DNA of 64,000 nt from Streptomyces sp. CB02058 (GTDB taxonomy: Bacteria; Actinomycetota; Actinomycetes; Streptomycetales; Streptomycetaceae). This document shows positions 16,361 to 24,608 of this stretch, one piece after another (position 1 is the stretch's first letter; each line of letters begins with the position of its first letter). A model generated the notes under the pieces. It made no database searches and was not told the origin of the DNA. It worked only from the letters and a program-made list of their open reading frames with translations. The translations under genes were made by a program, and so were the position numbers. The DNA lies in contig NZ_LIPG01000008.1 in NCBI RefSeq assembly GCF_001905505.1, positions 186,001-250,000 on the forward strand, in the 5' to 3' direction.

Positions 16361-16410
16361 GCACGCACACCCCGCGCCGCACGCACACCCCGCGCCGCAC
16401 GCGCACCGCA
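16361..16410. repeat. 18-base tandem repeat
   Basis: GCACGCACACCCCGCGCC occurs twice in perfect tandem (16361-16378 and 16379-16396), followed by a degenerate third copy. It is a simple-sequence type repeat in the intergenic gap. Confidence 0.75.
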
Positions 16411-16484
16411 CCCGCGCACGCGCACGCGGAAGGGGCGTACCCGGCACCCGGGTACGCCCCAACAGACCTCAGACGCGCAGTGCG

Positions 16485-16700
16485 TCAGCGACCGGAACGC
16501 TCACGCGCCTGGTCCGCGGCGTCCTGCGCACGGTCCCGCGCCTCGGGCCGACGGCCCTGCGCCTGGTCCGCGCCACGGCGCGACGCCTGGCCGGCCGAGC
16601 GCTCACGCGCCTGGCCCTGCTGCTTGCCGCCCGCCTTCTGCTGCTTGGCCTGGTCGGCAAGCTCCTGCGCCTTGTCCTTGAACTGGTCTGCGATACCCAT
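16485..16700 (-). CDS. Small hydrophilic helical protein, possibly stress-related
   Basis: A 71-residue protein beginning MGIADQFKDKAQELADQAK, almost entirely charged and glutamine/alanine-rich. It should form amphipathic helix or stay disordered. It resembles the small hydrophilic CsbD-like or antitoxin-like proteins of actinobacteria in composition, but I do not see the CsbD signature, so no function is assigned. The ATG at 16700 has GGAG eight bases upstream; a GTG nine bases earlier is in frame. Confidence 0.7.
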   Translation of the reverse strand: MGIADQFKDKAQELADQAKQQKAGGKQQGQARERSAGQASRRGADQAQGRRPEARDRAQDAADQARERSGR

Positions 16701-16787
16701 GCTGTTCACTCCTATGTGGGTGCGTGGGGGATGGCCCCGGTGGGGCCTCGCTCAGACTTACACACCCGGACATTCAGCGCATTTCGA

Positions 16788-17672
16788 TCATCCCCGCCGG
16801 ACTCGCGCCTCCCGGTCGGCCTCTCCTCCGGCTCCCACGAGCCCTTTGCCCACGCCGTCCAGCCGGGACCCGAAGCGCTTCATCTCGCGCTGCCCGATGG
16901 TCCCCGTCACCGACGGCAGGTACCCCCGGATCGACTGCATCCCCCGCAGCCACCACTGCGCGTACACGTGCGGGGAGCGCCGTTCGATCCCGGCGACGAT
17001 CCGGTCGACGGCCGGGCCCAGCGGATAGGTCCGGTTCGTCGGCCACGGCAGCCGCTGCCTCAACTCCCGCATGACGTCGTCCTCGTCGGCCCCGCGCACC
17101 ATGTCCGTGTCGGTCCAGGACAGATAGCCCACCCCGACCTTCACGCCCCGGTGGCCGACCTCGCCGCGCAGGCAGTGCGCGAACGCCTCCACGCCCGACT
17201 TGGACGCGCAGTAGGCGCTCATCATCGGCGCCGGGGTGATCGCGGCGAGCGACGCTATCTGGAGGAAGTAGCCCCGGCTCTCCATCAGCACCGGCAGGAA
17301 CGCCCGCGCCGTGACCGCGCCACCGATCAGATTCACCTCGATGACCCGCCGCCATGCCTCGGGGTCGGAGTCCACGAGGGGACCTCCGGTGGCGACGCCC
17401 GCGTTCGCGACGACGATGTCGATCTTCCCGAAGCGTTCCTTGACCTCGCCCGCGACCCGGCTCATCGCCTCGTGGTCGGTGACGTCCGCGTACCAGTGGT
17501 CGCTCGGGGAGTGCAGCCGCTCCGAGACCTTCTTCAGCTCGTCCGGTTCCAGCCCGACCAGCGCCAGCGTGGCTCCGCGCGCCGACAGCTTCCTGGCCAG
17601 CAGTTCACCCACGCCCCGCGCCGCGCCCGTGACGACGACGACCTGTCCTTCGAGACTCCGCCTGCCGCTCAT
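16788..17672 (-). CDS. SDR-family oxidoreductase (SadH-like) of the monooxygenase operon
   Basis: A 294-residue short-chain dehydrogenase. The cofactor loop is TGAARGVG (15-22), NAG is at 90-92, and the catalytic triad is Ser141, Tyr154 and Lys158. A C-terminal extension of about 50 residues (YAQWWLRGMQSIRGYLP) is unlike short classical SDRs and resembles mycobacterial SadH (the mymA operon). Its ATG overlaps the stop of the alpha/beta hydrolase gene, making it the third gene of the operon. Confidence 0.9.
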   Translation of the reverse strand: MSGRRSLEGQVVVVTGAARGVGELLARKLSARGATLALVGLEPDELKKVSERLHSPSDHWYADVTDHEAMSRVAGEVKERFGKIDIVVANAGVATGGPLVDSDPEAWRRVIEVNLIGGAVTARAFLPVLMESRGYFLQIASLAAITPAPMMSAYCASKSGVEAFAHCLRGEVGHRGVKVGVGYLSWTDTDMVRGADEDDVMRELRQRLPWPTNRTYPLGPAVDRIVAGIERRSPHVYAQWWLRGMQSIRGYLPSVTGTIGQREMKRFGSRLDGVGKGLVGAGGEADREARVRRG

Positions 17673-18619
17673 GCGACCTCCTCCTCGCTCACGGCTGCCG
17701 CCGTGCTGCCCGCACCTTCCACAGTGACGTACTCGGCCACCAGCTCGCGCAGCTTCCTGGTGACCACTTCGGGAGCCTCGACCGGAGTCATGTGCCCCAT
17801 GCCCGCCAGTTCGGTGAGCCCGAGGCTCTGCGGCAGTGCCGCCTCTATGGCCCGGGCGTGCACGGGCGGCGTCAGCCGGTCCTCCGTGCCCGCTATCACC
17901 GCGGTCGGCAGCCGCAGCTCCCGCACGCGTGCCTCCAGGTCGAGCTCGGCGAGCACGTGCCCCCAGGCGACGCGTGCCCCGCGCGGACACGCGTGCACGA
18001 TCCTGGCACAGGCGTCGACCCGCTCCGGGGCCGAACCACGGCCCATCGTCGCGTACTTGAGGATCGCCTTCGACACGGCGTTGACCGGCCCGAGCGGTGC
18101 GCGCGCCCCGAGGACCGCCGCGGTCATCCGGGTGCGCAGGGCGCCCGCGCGGATCGGCAGCACCAGCGACTCGGCGGTCAGCCGCGAGCTACCGGTGCTG
18201 CACAGCAGCACGGCCGCTCCGTGCTCCCGCACCGCCGCCCGGCCCGCCGCGGCCATCAGCGTCATCCCGCCCATGGAGTGCCCGCCGAGCACCGCCTTCT
18301 GCCCCGGCGCGAGCGTGGCCCTGAGCACGGCCTCCAGGTCGTCGGCCAGCGCACGCGTGCTGTATCCACCGGACCCCGCGGCGGGCGTACGCCCGTGGCC
18401 CCGCTGGTCGTAGACGACGACCCGGTGGTCCACCGCCAGGTCCCGCACCTGGGCGTCCCAGAAGCGCGTGTTGCAGGTCCAGCCGTGCGCGAGGACCACG
18501 GCGGGCGCGCCCTCCGGGCCGTGCAGCTCGGCGTGGACGCGTGAGCCGTCCGCGGAGACGACGCCCAGTTCGCGTACGGGCACGGGCGGGATGTGGGCGG
18601 AGTGCGTCAGCCGGCTCAT
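17669..18619 (-). CDS. Alpha/beta hydrolase
   Basis: A 316-residue alpha/beta hydrolase. The nucleophile elbow is GGHSMGG with Ser115, the oxyanion region HGWTCN is near residue 45, the acid is probably the Asp in AGTEDRLTPP and the His is in AGMGHMTPV. It overlaps the monooxygenase stop (ATGA) and the SDR start. In a Baeyer-Villiger pathway a hydrolase would open the ester or lactone produced by the monooxygenase, which fits its place in the operon. Confidence 0.9.
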   Translation of the reverse strand: MSRLTHSAHIPPVPVRELGVVSADGSRVHAELHGPEGAPAVVLAHGWTCNTRFWDAQVRDLAVDHRVVVYDQRGHGRTPAAGSGGYSTRALADDLEAVLRATLAPGQKAVLGGHSMGGMTLMAAAGRAAVREHGAAVLLCSTGSSRLTAESLVLPIRAGALRTRMTAAVLGARAPLGPVNAVSKAILKYATMGRGSAPERVDACARIVHACPRGARVAWGHVLAELDLEARVRELRLPTAVIAGTEDRLTPPVHARAIEAALPQSLGLTELAGMGHMTPVEAPEVVTRKLRELVAEYVTVEGAGSTAAAVSEEEVA

Positions 18620-20136
18620 CGCGCCGCCTCCTCGGTCACGGCCTGCGGGGCGGAGCGCGTGACGGGCGGACGGACGATCTCGTACTCGGCCAGGTCGACC
18701 GCGCGCGTGGCCCGCCGGAACTCCGCCGTCGTGCCGGGCCAGACCGTGGTGTTGCGCCCGTTGGCGTCGAGGTACCAGCTGGTGCAGCCGCCGGTGTTCC
18801 AGACGGTCCGCTTCATCCGGTCCTGCACCCGCCGGTTCCAGGCGCCGACGGCGGAGGGCCGCGCGTCGAGCGCCGCGCGCCCGCCGAGGACGTCCAGCTG
18901 GCGCAGGTAGTCGGCCATGTAGTTCAGCTGGGACTCGATCATGAGGATCATGGAGGAGTTCCCGAGCCCGGTGTTGGGGCCGATGATCGTCATCCAGTTG
19001 GGGAAGCCGGCCGCGGTCGCACCCCGCAGCGCCTGCATCTCGTCCTTCCAGGACTCGGCGAGGGTGATGCCGTCGGCGCCGACGACCCGGGAGGCGATCG
19101 GCATGTCCGTCACATGGAAGCCGGTGCCGAGAATGATCACGTCGGCCTCGGTCTCCGTACCGTCCGACCCGACGAGGGTGGAGCCCCGCACCTCGGACAG
19201 CCCGGAGTCGACCACGTCGACATTCGGCCGGGCGAGCGCCGGGTAGTAGGCGTTGGAGAGCAGGATGCGCTTGCAGCCGATGCGGTACGAGGGCGTCAGC
19301 TTGGCCCGCAGTGCGGGGTCCTTGATCGCCCGCGCCATGTTCGACTTGGCTATGGACTCGACGAGCCCGAGCTGGTTGGGGTGCTTGGTGAAGGCCCCGA
19401 CCTGCAACTCCCGTATGCCCCACAGGAGTCCGCGGCGGGCGGTGGCGGTGAAGGGCAGCGCGCGGTGCAGCCACTTCTCGGCCCCGCTGATGGCACGGTC
19501 CATGCGCGGCATGACCCACGGCGGAGTCCGCTGGAAGAGGGTGAGCCGGCCGGCCCGGGGCTGGATCTCCGGGACGATCTGGATCGCGGAGGCGCCGGTG
19601 CCGATCACCGCGACGCGCTTGCCGCTCAGGTCGTAGTCGTGGTCCCACCGGGCCGAGTGGAAGACCTTCCCCGGGAAGTCGGCGAGCCCGGGGATGTCCG
19701 GCAGCTTCGGGTCGGAGAGCGGACCGGTGGCGGAGACCACGGCGTCGGCGGTGATCGTCGCCCCGTTCTCGGTCTCGATCACCCAGTGCAGCTCGTCGTT
19801 GTCCCAGCGCATCACCGTGACCTCGTGGTTCAGCCTGATGTGCGGGCGCAGACCGAAGGTGTCGGCGACGTGCTCCAGATAGGCGCGGATGTGCTGCTGC
19901 CCGGAGAAGGTGCGCGGCCAGTCGGGGTTGGGCGCGAAGGAGAAGGAGTAGAGGTGGGACGGTACGTCGCAGGCACAGCCCGGGTAGCTGTTGTCCCGCC
20001 AGGTACCGCCGACGGCTCCGGCCCGTTCGAGGACCAGGAAGTCGGTGATCCCTTCGCGGCGGAGCCGGACCGCGGCCCCGAGGCCGCCGAATCCGGATCC
20101 GATCACCGCCACTCGTACGTGCTCGTGCTGGGCCAT
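18616..20136 (-). CDS. Flavin-dependent Baeyer-Villiger-type monooxygenase
   Basis: A 506-residue flavoprotein. The FAD fingerprint GSGFGG is at residues 13-18 and the NADPH Rossmann motif GTGASA at 179-184. Between them lies the Baeyer-Villiger signature F-x-G-x3-H-x3-W-D at 154-165 (FPGKVFHSARWD). Such enzymes insert oxygen next to a ketone to give an ester or lactone. It heads the operon monooxygenase - hydrolase - SDR, has a GGGGAGG ribosome site, and is divergent from a merR gene. The gene order recalls the mycobacterial mymA (FMO) - lipR - sadH operon. Confidence 0.92.
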   Translation of the reverse strand: MAQHEHVRVAVIGSGFGGLGAAVRLRREGITDFLVLERAGAVGGTWRDNSYPGCACDVPSHLYSFSFAPNPDWPRTFSGQQHIRAYLEHVADTFGLRPHIRLNHEVTVMRWDNDELHWVIETENGATITADAVVSATGPLSDPKLPDIPGLADFPGKVFHSARWDHDYDLSGKRVAVIGTGASAIQIVPEIQPRAGRLTLFQRTPPWVMPRMDRAISGAEKWLHRALPFTATARRGLLWGIRELQVGAFTKHPNQLGLVESIAKSNMARAIKDPALRAKLTPSYRIGCKRILLSNAYYPALARPNVDVVDSGLSEVRGSTLVGSDGTETEADVIILGTGFHVTDMPIASRVVGADGITLAESWKDEMQALRGATAAGFPNWMTIIGPNTGLGNSSMILMIESQLNYMADYLRQLDVLGGRAALDARPSAVGAWNRRVQDRMKRTVWNTGGCTSWYLDANGRNTTVWPGTTAEFRRATRAVDLAEYEIVRPPVTRSAPQAVTEEAAR

Positions 20137-20170
20137 GCTGCCGCCTCCCCGCGGTACGTACACGACTCTG

Positions 20171-20193
20171 CCAGCAATCACTGGCATTGTTGG
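20171..20193. promoter_or_regulatory. Inverted repeat between monooxygenase operon and merR
   Basis: CCAGCAAT and ATTGTTGG (seven of eight positions complementary) flank CACTGGC. The repeat is 34 bases upstream of the monooxygenase start and about 80 bases upstream of merR, so it could serve either promoter. MerR regulators often bind such dyads between promoter elements. Confidence 0.5.
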
Positions 20194-20271
20194 GAGGGTA
20201 GAGCAGCTCCGTACTGATGGGTAGGGGGCGGGACAAGGAAAGTTACCGGCGGTACAACATAGGGTGCGGGT

Positions 20272-20940
20272 GTGGCTGAAGGACGCGAGCACCGCGAGTA
20301 CCGCATGGAGGAGCTGGCCCGGGAGGCCGGCATCACCGTGCGCACCCTGCGCTTCTACCGGGAGCGCGGCCTGATCCAGCCGCCCCGCCGCGAGGGCCGT
20401 ATCGCCTGGTACGACGACCACCACCTGGCCCGGCTGCGCACCATCACGGGCCTGCTGGAGCGGGGCCACACCCTCAACGGCATCGCCGATCTCGCCGCCA
20501 CCTTCGACAGCGGCCGCGACGTCGCCGAGGTCCTGGGCCTGGGCGAACCCACCGAGGAGACCCCGGTCCGGCTCACACCCGAGCAACTCGCCGACTACTT
20601 CCAGGACCAGGCCACGGCGGAGAACCTCTCCGCCTCCATGGAGCTGGGCTACCTCGGGATCGACGGTGACGAGATCGTCCACATCAGCCGGCGGCTGCTG
20701 GACGCCTCGTCCGAGCTGGTGCGGGCCGGGGTCCCGCTCGATGCCGTGCTCTCCTCGGGCCGCCAGGTCCGTGAGCACGCCGACGCCCTGGCCGACCTCT
20801 TCGTACGCGTCCTGCGCACCCACACCACGGACAGCGACCCGGAGCAACTGCGCACGCTCGCACACGCGGTGGTGGACGCCGAGCTGTCGATGGCGCTGGA
20901 CCGCCGCCTGCGCGACGCCAAGGCCGCGGACGGCGACTAG
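20272..20940 (+). CDS. MerR-family transcriptional regulator
   Basis: A 222-residue regulator. The N-terminal winged helix reads MEELAREAGITVRTLRFYRERGLIQPPRREGRIAWYDDHHLARL at residues 9-52. A long helical C-terminal part follows without the cysteines of metal sensors, so the ligand is probably organic. It starts at GTG and is divergent from the monooxygenase operon, which is its likely target along with itself. Confidence 0.9.
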   Translation: MAEGREHREYRMEELAREAGITVRTLRFYRERGLIQPPRREGRIAWYDDHHLARLRTITGLLERGHTLNGIADLAATFDSGRDVAEVLGLGEPTEETPVRLTPEQLADYFQDQATAENLSASMELGYLGIDGDEIVHISRRLLDASSELVRAGVPLDAVLSSGRQVREHADALADLFVRVLRTHTTDSDPEQLRTLAHAVVDAELSMALDRRLRDAKAADGD

Positions 20941-21118
20941 GAGTTGGGCGGCGCGTGCGAACCGCGTCGTGATCCGCCGGAGCACGCGCCGCGACGGCGG
21001 CGCGGGGGCTCCGCTCCACAGGGAACCCGATCCGGATCGCCGACGTCGAACGTCCGATCAAGGGAGCTCGCCACGCACACGGTCTCAACGCCGTGCTGAG
21101 CGACGGCGAGGTCGGTCG

Positions 21119-21146
21119 GCAGAGAGGAAACGTTTCTCCTCTCTGC
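21119..21146 (+). promoter_or_regulatory. Hairpin or operator 24 bases upstream of lipoprotein start
   Basis: GCAGAGAGG and CCTCTCTGC form perfect 9-base arms, and the loop contains the palindrome AAACGTTT. The ATG is 24 bases later. This could be a DNA operator, a 5'-UTR stem-loop, or a terminator of merR read-through. Confidence 0.55.
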
Positions 21147-21169
21147 GCATCCACCGAGGGGGGACACAC

Positions 21170-21559
21170 ATGATCCGGAGCGGACGATCCGCCGGCTTGC
21201 TGATGGCGGCAGCCATGGTGATGTCGGGAGCCGCGTGCACGGCCGGGGGCGGCGGGGACGAAGGGCTCTCCTGCGCCGGCCGGTACACCTACCAGGACAG
21301 GACGTATCAGGACGTGGGCGGCGCCACGTTCACGCCCGGCAAGAAGCTCGGCGTCGCCACCCAGCCGCCCTGCGACGACACCGGCGGCCAGGACAAGAGC
21401 GAGGTGCCGGTGACGACGGGGACCGCCTACGAAGTGGACGGCATCCCACCGGAGGTCGCCATCGCCGTCGGGGACGCACCGGGGACGGCCACGCTCTTCG
21501 CCGTCGACTCCGGCCCGGACCTGCCGCCCGAAGTACGGGGACTGATCGACGGCTCCTGA
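21170..21559 (+). CDS. Small secreted lipoprotein (DUF6281-like)
   Basis: A 129-residue protein with a basic start (MIRSGR), a hydrophobic signal segment and a lipobox-like MSGAAC, with the probable lipidated Cys at residue 24. The mature part is short and contains LSCAGRYTYQDRTYQDVGG and TQPPCDDTGG, features I associate with the Streptomyces DUF6281 group. Two further cysteines may form a disulfide. No function is known. A hairpin precedes the start and a terminator follows the stop. Confidence 0.75.
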   Translation: MIRSGRSAGLLMAAAMVMSGAACTAGGGGDEGLSCAGRYTYQDRTYQDVGGATFTPGKKLGVATQPPCDDTGGQDKSEVPVTTGTAYEVDGIPPEVAIAVGDAPGTATLFAVDSGPDLPPEVRGLIDGS

Positions 21560-21567
21560 TCCGGGAC

Positions 21568-21611
21568 GCGGGGTCCGGTGCGGCACCGAAGCCGCCGGCG
21601 CCGGACCCCGC
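21568..21611. terminator. Hairpin between convergent lipoprotein and xth genes
   Basis: The arms GCGGGGTCCGG and CCGGACCCCGC are perfectly complementary over 11 bases and enclose 22 bases. The hairpin starts nine bases past the lipoprotein stop. Confidence 0.7.
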
Positions 21612-21676
21612 ACGCCGGCGGCGCATGCGGGGGCTCCGCGCCGGTCGCGCAACGGAGCCACCGCTCAGGACACGGC

Positions 21677-22492
21677 CTACCGCTCGTACGTGGCGGTCAC
21701 CGGCGCGTGGTCGCTCCACCGCTCGCCGTGCGTGGCGGCGCGCTCGACCCAGCCCTTCACGGCCCGGGACGCGAGGCCCGGCGTCGCCACCTGGTAGTCG
21801 ATCCGCCAGCCCGCGTCGTTGTCGAAGGCCCGGCCGCGGTAGGACCACCAGGAGTACGGGCCCTCCTCGTCCGGATGCAGCGCGCGGACCACGTCCACGT
21901 ACTCCGCCTCGTCGAACACCCGGGTCAGCCACGCCCGCTCCTCGGGGAGGAAGCCCGAGCTCTTCTTGTTGGCCTTCCAGTTCTTCAGGTCGGCCTCGCG
22001 GTGGGCGATGTTCCAGTCGCCGCAGACCAGGACCTCGCGCCCCTCGGCGGCGGCGCGTGCCTTCAGGCCCTGGAGATACGGGAGGAAGGCCGCCATGAAG
22101 CGCTCCTTCTCCTCCTGCTTCTCGGTGCCGACCTCGCCGGAGGGCAGATACAGACTGGCGACCGTCACACCCGGGAGGTCCACCTCGGCGTAACGGCCGG
22201 AGGTGTCGAATTCCTCACTCCCCGGGACCCCGAAGCCGCCGAAACCGATCTGTACGCGCTCCGGCGCACGCCGCGTGTAGACGGCGACCCCCGCGCGCCC
22301 CTTGGCCGCGGCCGGGGCGTACACGACGTGCCAGCCCTCGGGCTCACGCACCTCGTCGGGCAGCTGCTGGGCTTCGGCACGGACTTCCTGGAGGCAGATC
22401 ACATCGGCCTCGGTCCGGCCGAGCCACTCGACGAAGCCCTTCTTCGCGGCGGCGCGGAGCCCGTTCACATTGACCGTGGTAACACTCAGCAT
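21677..22492 (-). CDS. xth: Exodeoxyribonuclease III
   Basis: A 271-residue AP endonuclease / 3'-5' exonuclease of the Xth family, which repairs abasic sites. The ordered motifs are NVNGLRAA at the N-terminus, LQEVRAE (catalytic Glu), VAVYTRR, GDWNIAHREADLKNW (Asp and Asn), WRIDYQV and SDHAPV (final Asp-His). The length matches the family. It is divergent from a GNAT gene with only about 40 bases between starts. Confidence 0.95.
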   Translation of the reverse strand: MLSVTTVNVNGLRAAAKKGFVEWLGRTEADVICLQEVRAEAQQLPDEVREPEGWHVVYAPAAAKGRAGVAVYTRRAPERVQIGFGGFGVPGSEEFDTSGRYAEVDLPGVTVASLYLPSGEVGTEKQEEKERFMAAFLPYLQGLKARAAAEGREVLVCGDWNIAHREADLKNWKANKKSSGFLPEERAWLTRVFDEAEYVDVVRALHPDEEGPYSWWSYRGRAFDNDAGWRIDYQVATPGLASRAVKGWVERAATHGERWSDHAPVTATYER

Positions 22493-22533
22493 CCCCGTAC
22501 AGTACCTACATCCGGAAGGTGCATACCTGTACC

Positions 22534-23019
22534 ATGACTCGCATGAATATCCAGACTCGGCCTTTCGACCACCCCGACGCCGTCAAGCTCAACGACCAGG
22601 TGCAGCTCGAATATGCCGAGCGCTACGGCGACGAGGGCGACATCACACCGCTCGACGCCACGATGTTCGATCCGCCTCGCGGACTCTATCTGCTCGCCTA
22701 CGACGAGCAGGGCCGACCGATGGCCACCGGCGGCTGGCGCAGCCAGGAGCGGAACGACGAGGGCTACTCCGACGGCGACGCCGAGATCAAGCGGATGTTC
22801 GTGATACCCGAGGGCCGCGGGCAGGGCATCGCCCGCCGCCTCCTCGCCGCGCTGGAGGCCGACGCACGCGCGGCGGGCCGCACCCGCATGGTCCTGGAGA
22901 CCGGCGACCAGCAGCCCGAGGCGATCGCGCTGTACACGTCGAGCGGCTACACGTCGTGCCCGAAGTTCGGGCACTACCGCACGTACGACAGCAGCATCTG
23001 CATGGCCAAGCCGCTGTGA
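22534..23019 (+). CDS. GNAT-family N-acetyltransferase
   Basis: A 161-residue acetyltransferase. The acetyl-CoA binding loop is RMFVIPEGRGQGIARRLLAALE near residues 89-110, followed by LETGDQQPEAIALYTSSGYT, the usual motif B. Two in-frame ATGs (22534 and 22543) are possible; GGAAGG lies upstream. It is convergent with the methyltransferase gene, with a gap of only seven bases. The substrate is unknown. Confidence 0.85.
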   Translation: MTRMNIQTRPFDHPDAVKLNDQVQLEYAERYGDEGDITPLDATMFDPPRGLYLLAYDEQGRPMATGGWRSQERNDEGYSDGDAEIKRMFVIPEGRGQGIARRLLAALEADARAAGRTRMVLETGDQQPEAIALYTSSGYTSCPKFGHYRTYDSSICMAKPL

Positions 23020-23026
23020 CGGCCGC

Positions 23027-23812
23027 CTACGGCACGCGCGCCACACCCACGTAGAACCCGCTCCGCTCGTACACCGGCGCGGGCTCCTCCTGGTACCACT
23101 CGGGCGCCGTCACGAGCCCCGGCCCGACCAGCTCCAGCCCCTCGAAGAACGGCTCGACCTCCGCACGCGTACGCATCCGCAGCGCGATCGCGCCCTTCCT
23201 GTACGCGGACTCCGTCTCCTGCCTGAGCTCCGGGTGCTGATCGGCGGTCCCGTGCGACAGGACGAGATGGCTCCCCGAGGGCAGCGCGCCGACCAGCCCC
23301 CGGGTGATGCCGTACGGGTCCTGGTCGTCGGGCAGGAAGTGCATCAGCGCGATGAGGGACAGCGCGACGGGCCTCGTGAAGTCCAGCAGCCCCGCCGCCC
23401 GTTCGAGGATCTCCTCCGGCTGCCGCACATCGGCGTGGATGTAGTCGGTCGCGCCCTCGGGACTGCTCACCAGCAGCGCTTCCGCGTGGCGCAGGACGAT
23501 GGGGTCGTTGTCCGCGTAGACGACCCGGGCCCTCGGGGTGACCGCCTGGACGATCTGGTGGAGGTTCGGCGCGGTGGGGATGCCCGTGCCGATGTCCAGG
23601 AACTGGTCGACGCCCTGCCGGGCCAGCCAGGCGGAGGCCCGGTGCATGAACGCCCGGTTCCGCGCCGCGTTGGCCCGCGCCTCGGCGGGCAGCTTCTCGG
23701 CGACCTCCTGGTCGACCGGGTAGTTGTCCTTGCCGCCGAGCAGCCAGTCGTAGACCCGGGCCGGGTGCGGCTTGCTGGTGTCGACGGGGGAACTGGGTAT
23801 ACCGGCTGTCAC
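23027..23812 (-). CDS. SAM-dependent methyltransferase, actinobacterial Methyltransf_19 (DUF574) type
   Basis: A 261-residue protein with the typical opening DTSKPHPARVYDWLLGGKDNYPVD. This is followed by FLDIGTGIPTAPNLHQI (SAM motif I, about residues 70-87), VVYADNDPIVL (motif II) and ALIALMHFLPDD. The family is highly expanded in Streptomyces; targets are mostly unknown. GTG 23812 is chosen because GGAGGGC lies seven bases upstream. Confidence 0.9.
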   Translation of the reverse strand: MTAGIPSSPVDTSKPHPARVYDWLLGGKDNYPVDQEVAEKLPAEARANAARNRAFMHRASAWLARQGVDQFLDIGTGIPTAPNLHQIVQAVTPRARVVYADNDPIVLRHAEALLVSSPEGATDYIHADVRQPEEILERAAGLLDFTRPVALSLIALMHFLPDDQDPYGITRGLVGALPSGSHLVLSHGTADQHPELRQETESAYRKGAIALRMRTRAEVEPFFEGLELVGPGLVTAPEWYQEEPAPVYERSGFYVGVARVP

Positions 23813-23957
23813 AGGACGCCCTCCACACGGAACCACGAACAGGCGCACCCCGCTCCGGCCCCGGGCGCCCCCAACAGCGGTCACCACAAGGGCGGATGAG
23901 CGAGGACCGACCAGGTTACCCGGCGGTCGTCCCGAGCGGGTCCGCCCCGGTGATCGC

Positions 23958-24608
23958 TCAGCCGCCGCCGGGGACCGCCCGGAGCCGGCCGGGACGCAGG
24001 ATCACCTCGCTGCCGATGGGGGTGAATCCGCAGGCCAGGAAGGCGCGGAGCGAGCGGGCGTTGCCCGGCGACACGGCCGCGAAGACCGGCTCGCCCTCGG
24101 GCACGAGGGAGAGCGCGTCGGTGAGGAGCCCCCGCCCGTGACCCCGGCCGGGAGCGCGGAGTTCGATGCTCAGCTCGCGGCGGCCGGCGAGCCCGTGGGC
24201 CAGCGTGACCAGGCCCCGTCCGTCGCCGTGGACCGTGACATCGGTGCGCAGTTCACGGGCGTACAGCACCCGGGGGTGGGTGTCCTCGTCCTTCAGCTCC
24301 GCGAGACGTGGCGCGCCTCCGGTGCCCCGGGCCGTGAGCATGGCGTCGGTGAGCCCGATCCGCCCGTCGGGACCGGCGAGGTACCGGAGGAAGGCGGGTT
24401 CCGCGGAGGCGCCGAATCCGTGGGGATTCCCGGCGTGGACCTCGGCGGCGGCCAGGGCGGTGGCGACGACCGCGTGCCCGGTGAAGGCGACGGAGCACTC
24501 CAGCCCGCCGGTCAGCGGCGGAAGCACCGTCACGCCTCCGTCGGACGGCGGGAACCTGCCGTCGGCGGCCTCGGTGAAGTAGGCCAGGAGCGGATGCGGC
24601 TCAGTCAT
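23958..24608 (-). CDS. GNAT-like acetyltransferase
   Basis: A 216-residue protein whose C-terminal half carries a GNAT-like acetyl-CoA loop (RAPGRGHGRGLLTDALSLV) and motif B (VSPGNARSLRAFLACGFTPIG). The N-terminal half looks like a degenerate second GNAT-type domain. The gene starts eight bases before the stop of the upstream hydrolase and so is the last gene of the folD operon. Confidence 0.75.
   Translation of the reverse strand: MTEPHPLLAYFTEAADGRFPPSDGGVTVLPPLTGGLECSVAFTGHAVVATALAAAEVHAGNPHGFGASAEPAFLRYLAGPDGRIGLTDAMLTARGTGGAPRLAELKDEDTHPRVLYARELRTDVTVHGDGRGLVTLAHGLAGRRELSIELRAPGRGHGRGLLTDALSLVPEGEPVFAAVSPGNARSLRAFLACGFTPIGSEVILRPGRLRAVPGGG

Larger units (their letters stand above)
16150..16484. 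other. Intergenic region rich in repeats, no gene seen
   Basis: This 335-base stretch between the tricorn gene and the convergent small protein contains a tandem ~38-base duplication, a REP-like double hairpin and an 18-base tandem repeat, described separately. No reading frame in it has plausible coding character. Confidence 0.7.

Noticed and set aside
16361..16410. CRISPR-like array
   Set aside because: The repeats are 18 bases, directly abutting without spacers, and no cas gene is present.
18541..20217. 558-codon plus-strand ORF opposite the monooxygenase gene
   Set aside because: It is a shadow of the minus-strand gene caused by high third-position GC; its translation is Gly/Arg/Asp-rich with no family features, while the opposite frame shows clear FAD and NADPH motifs.
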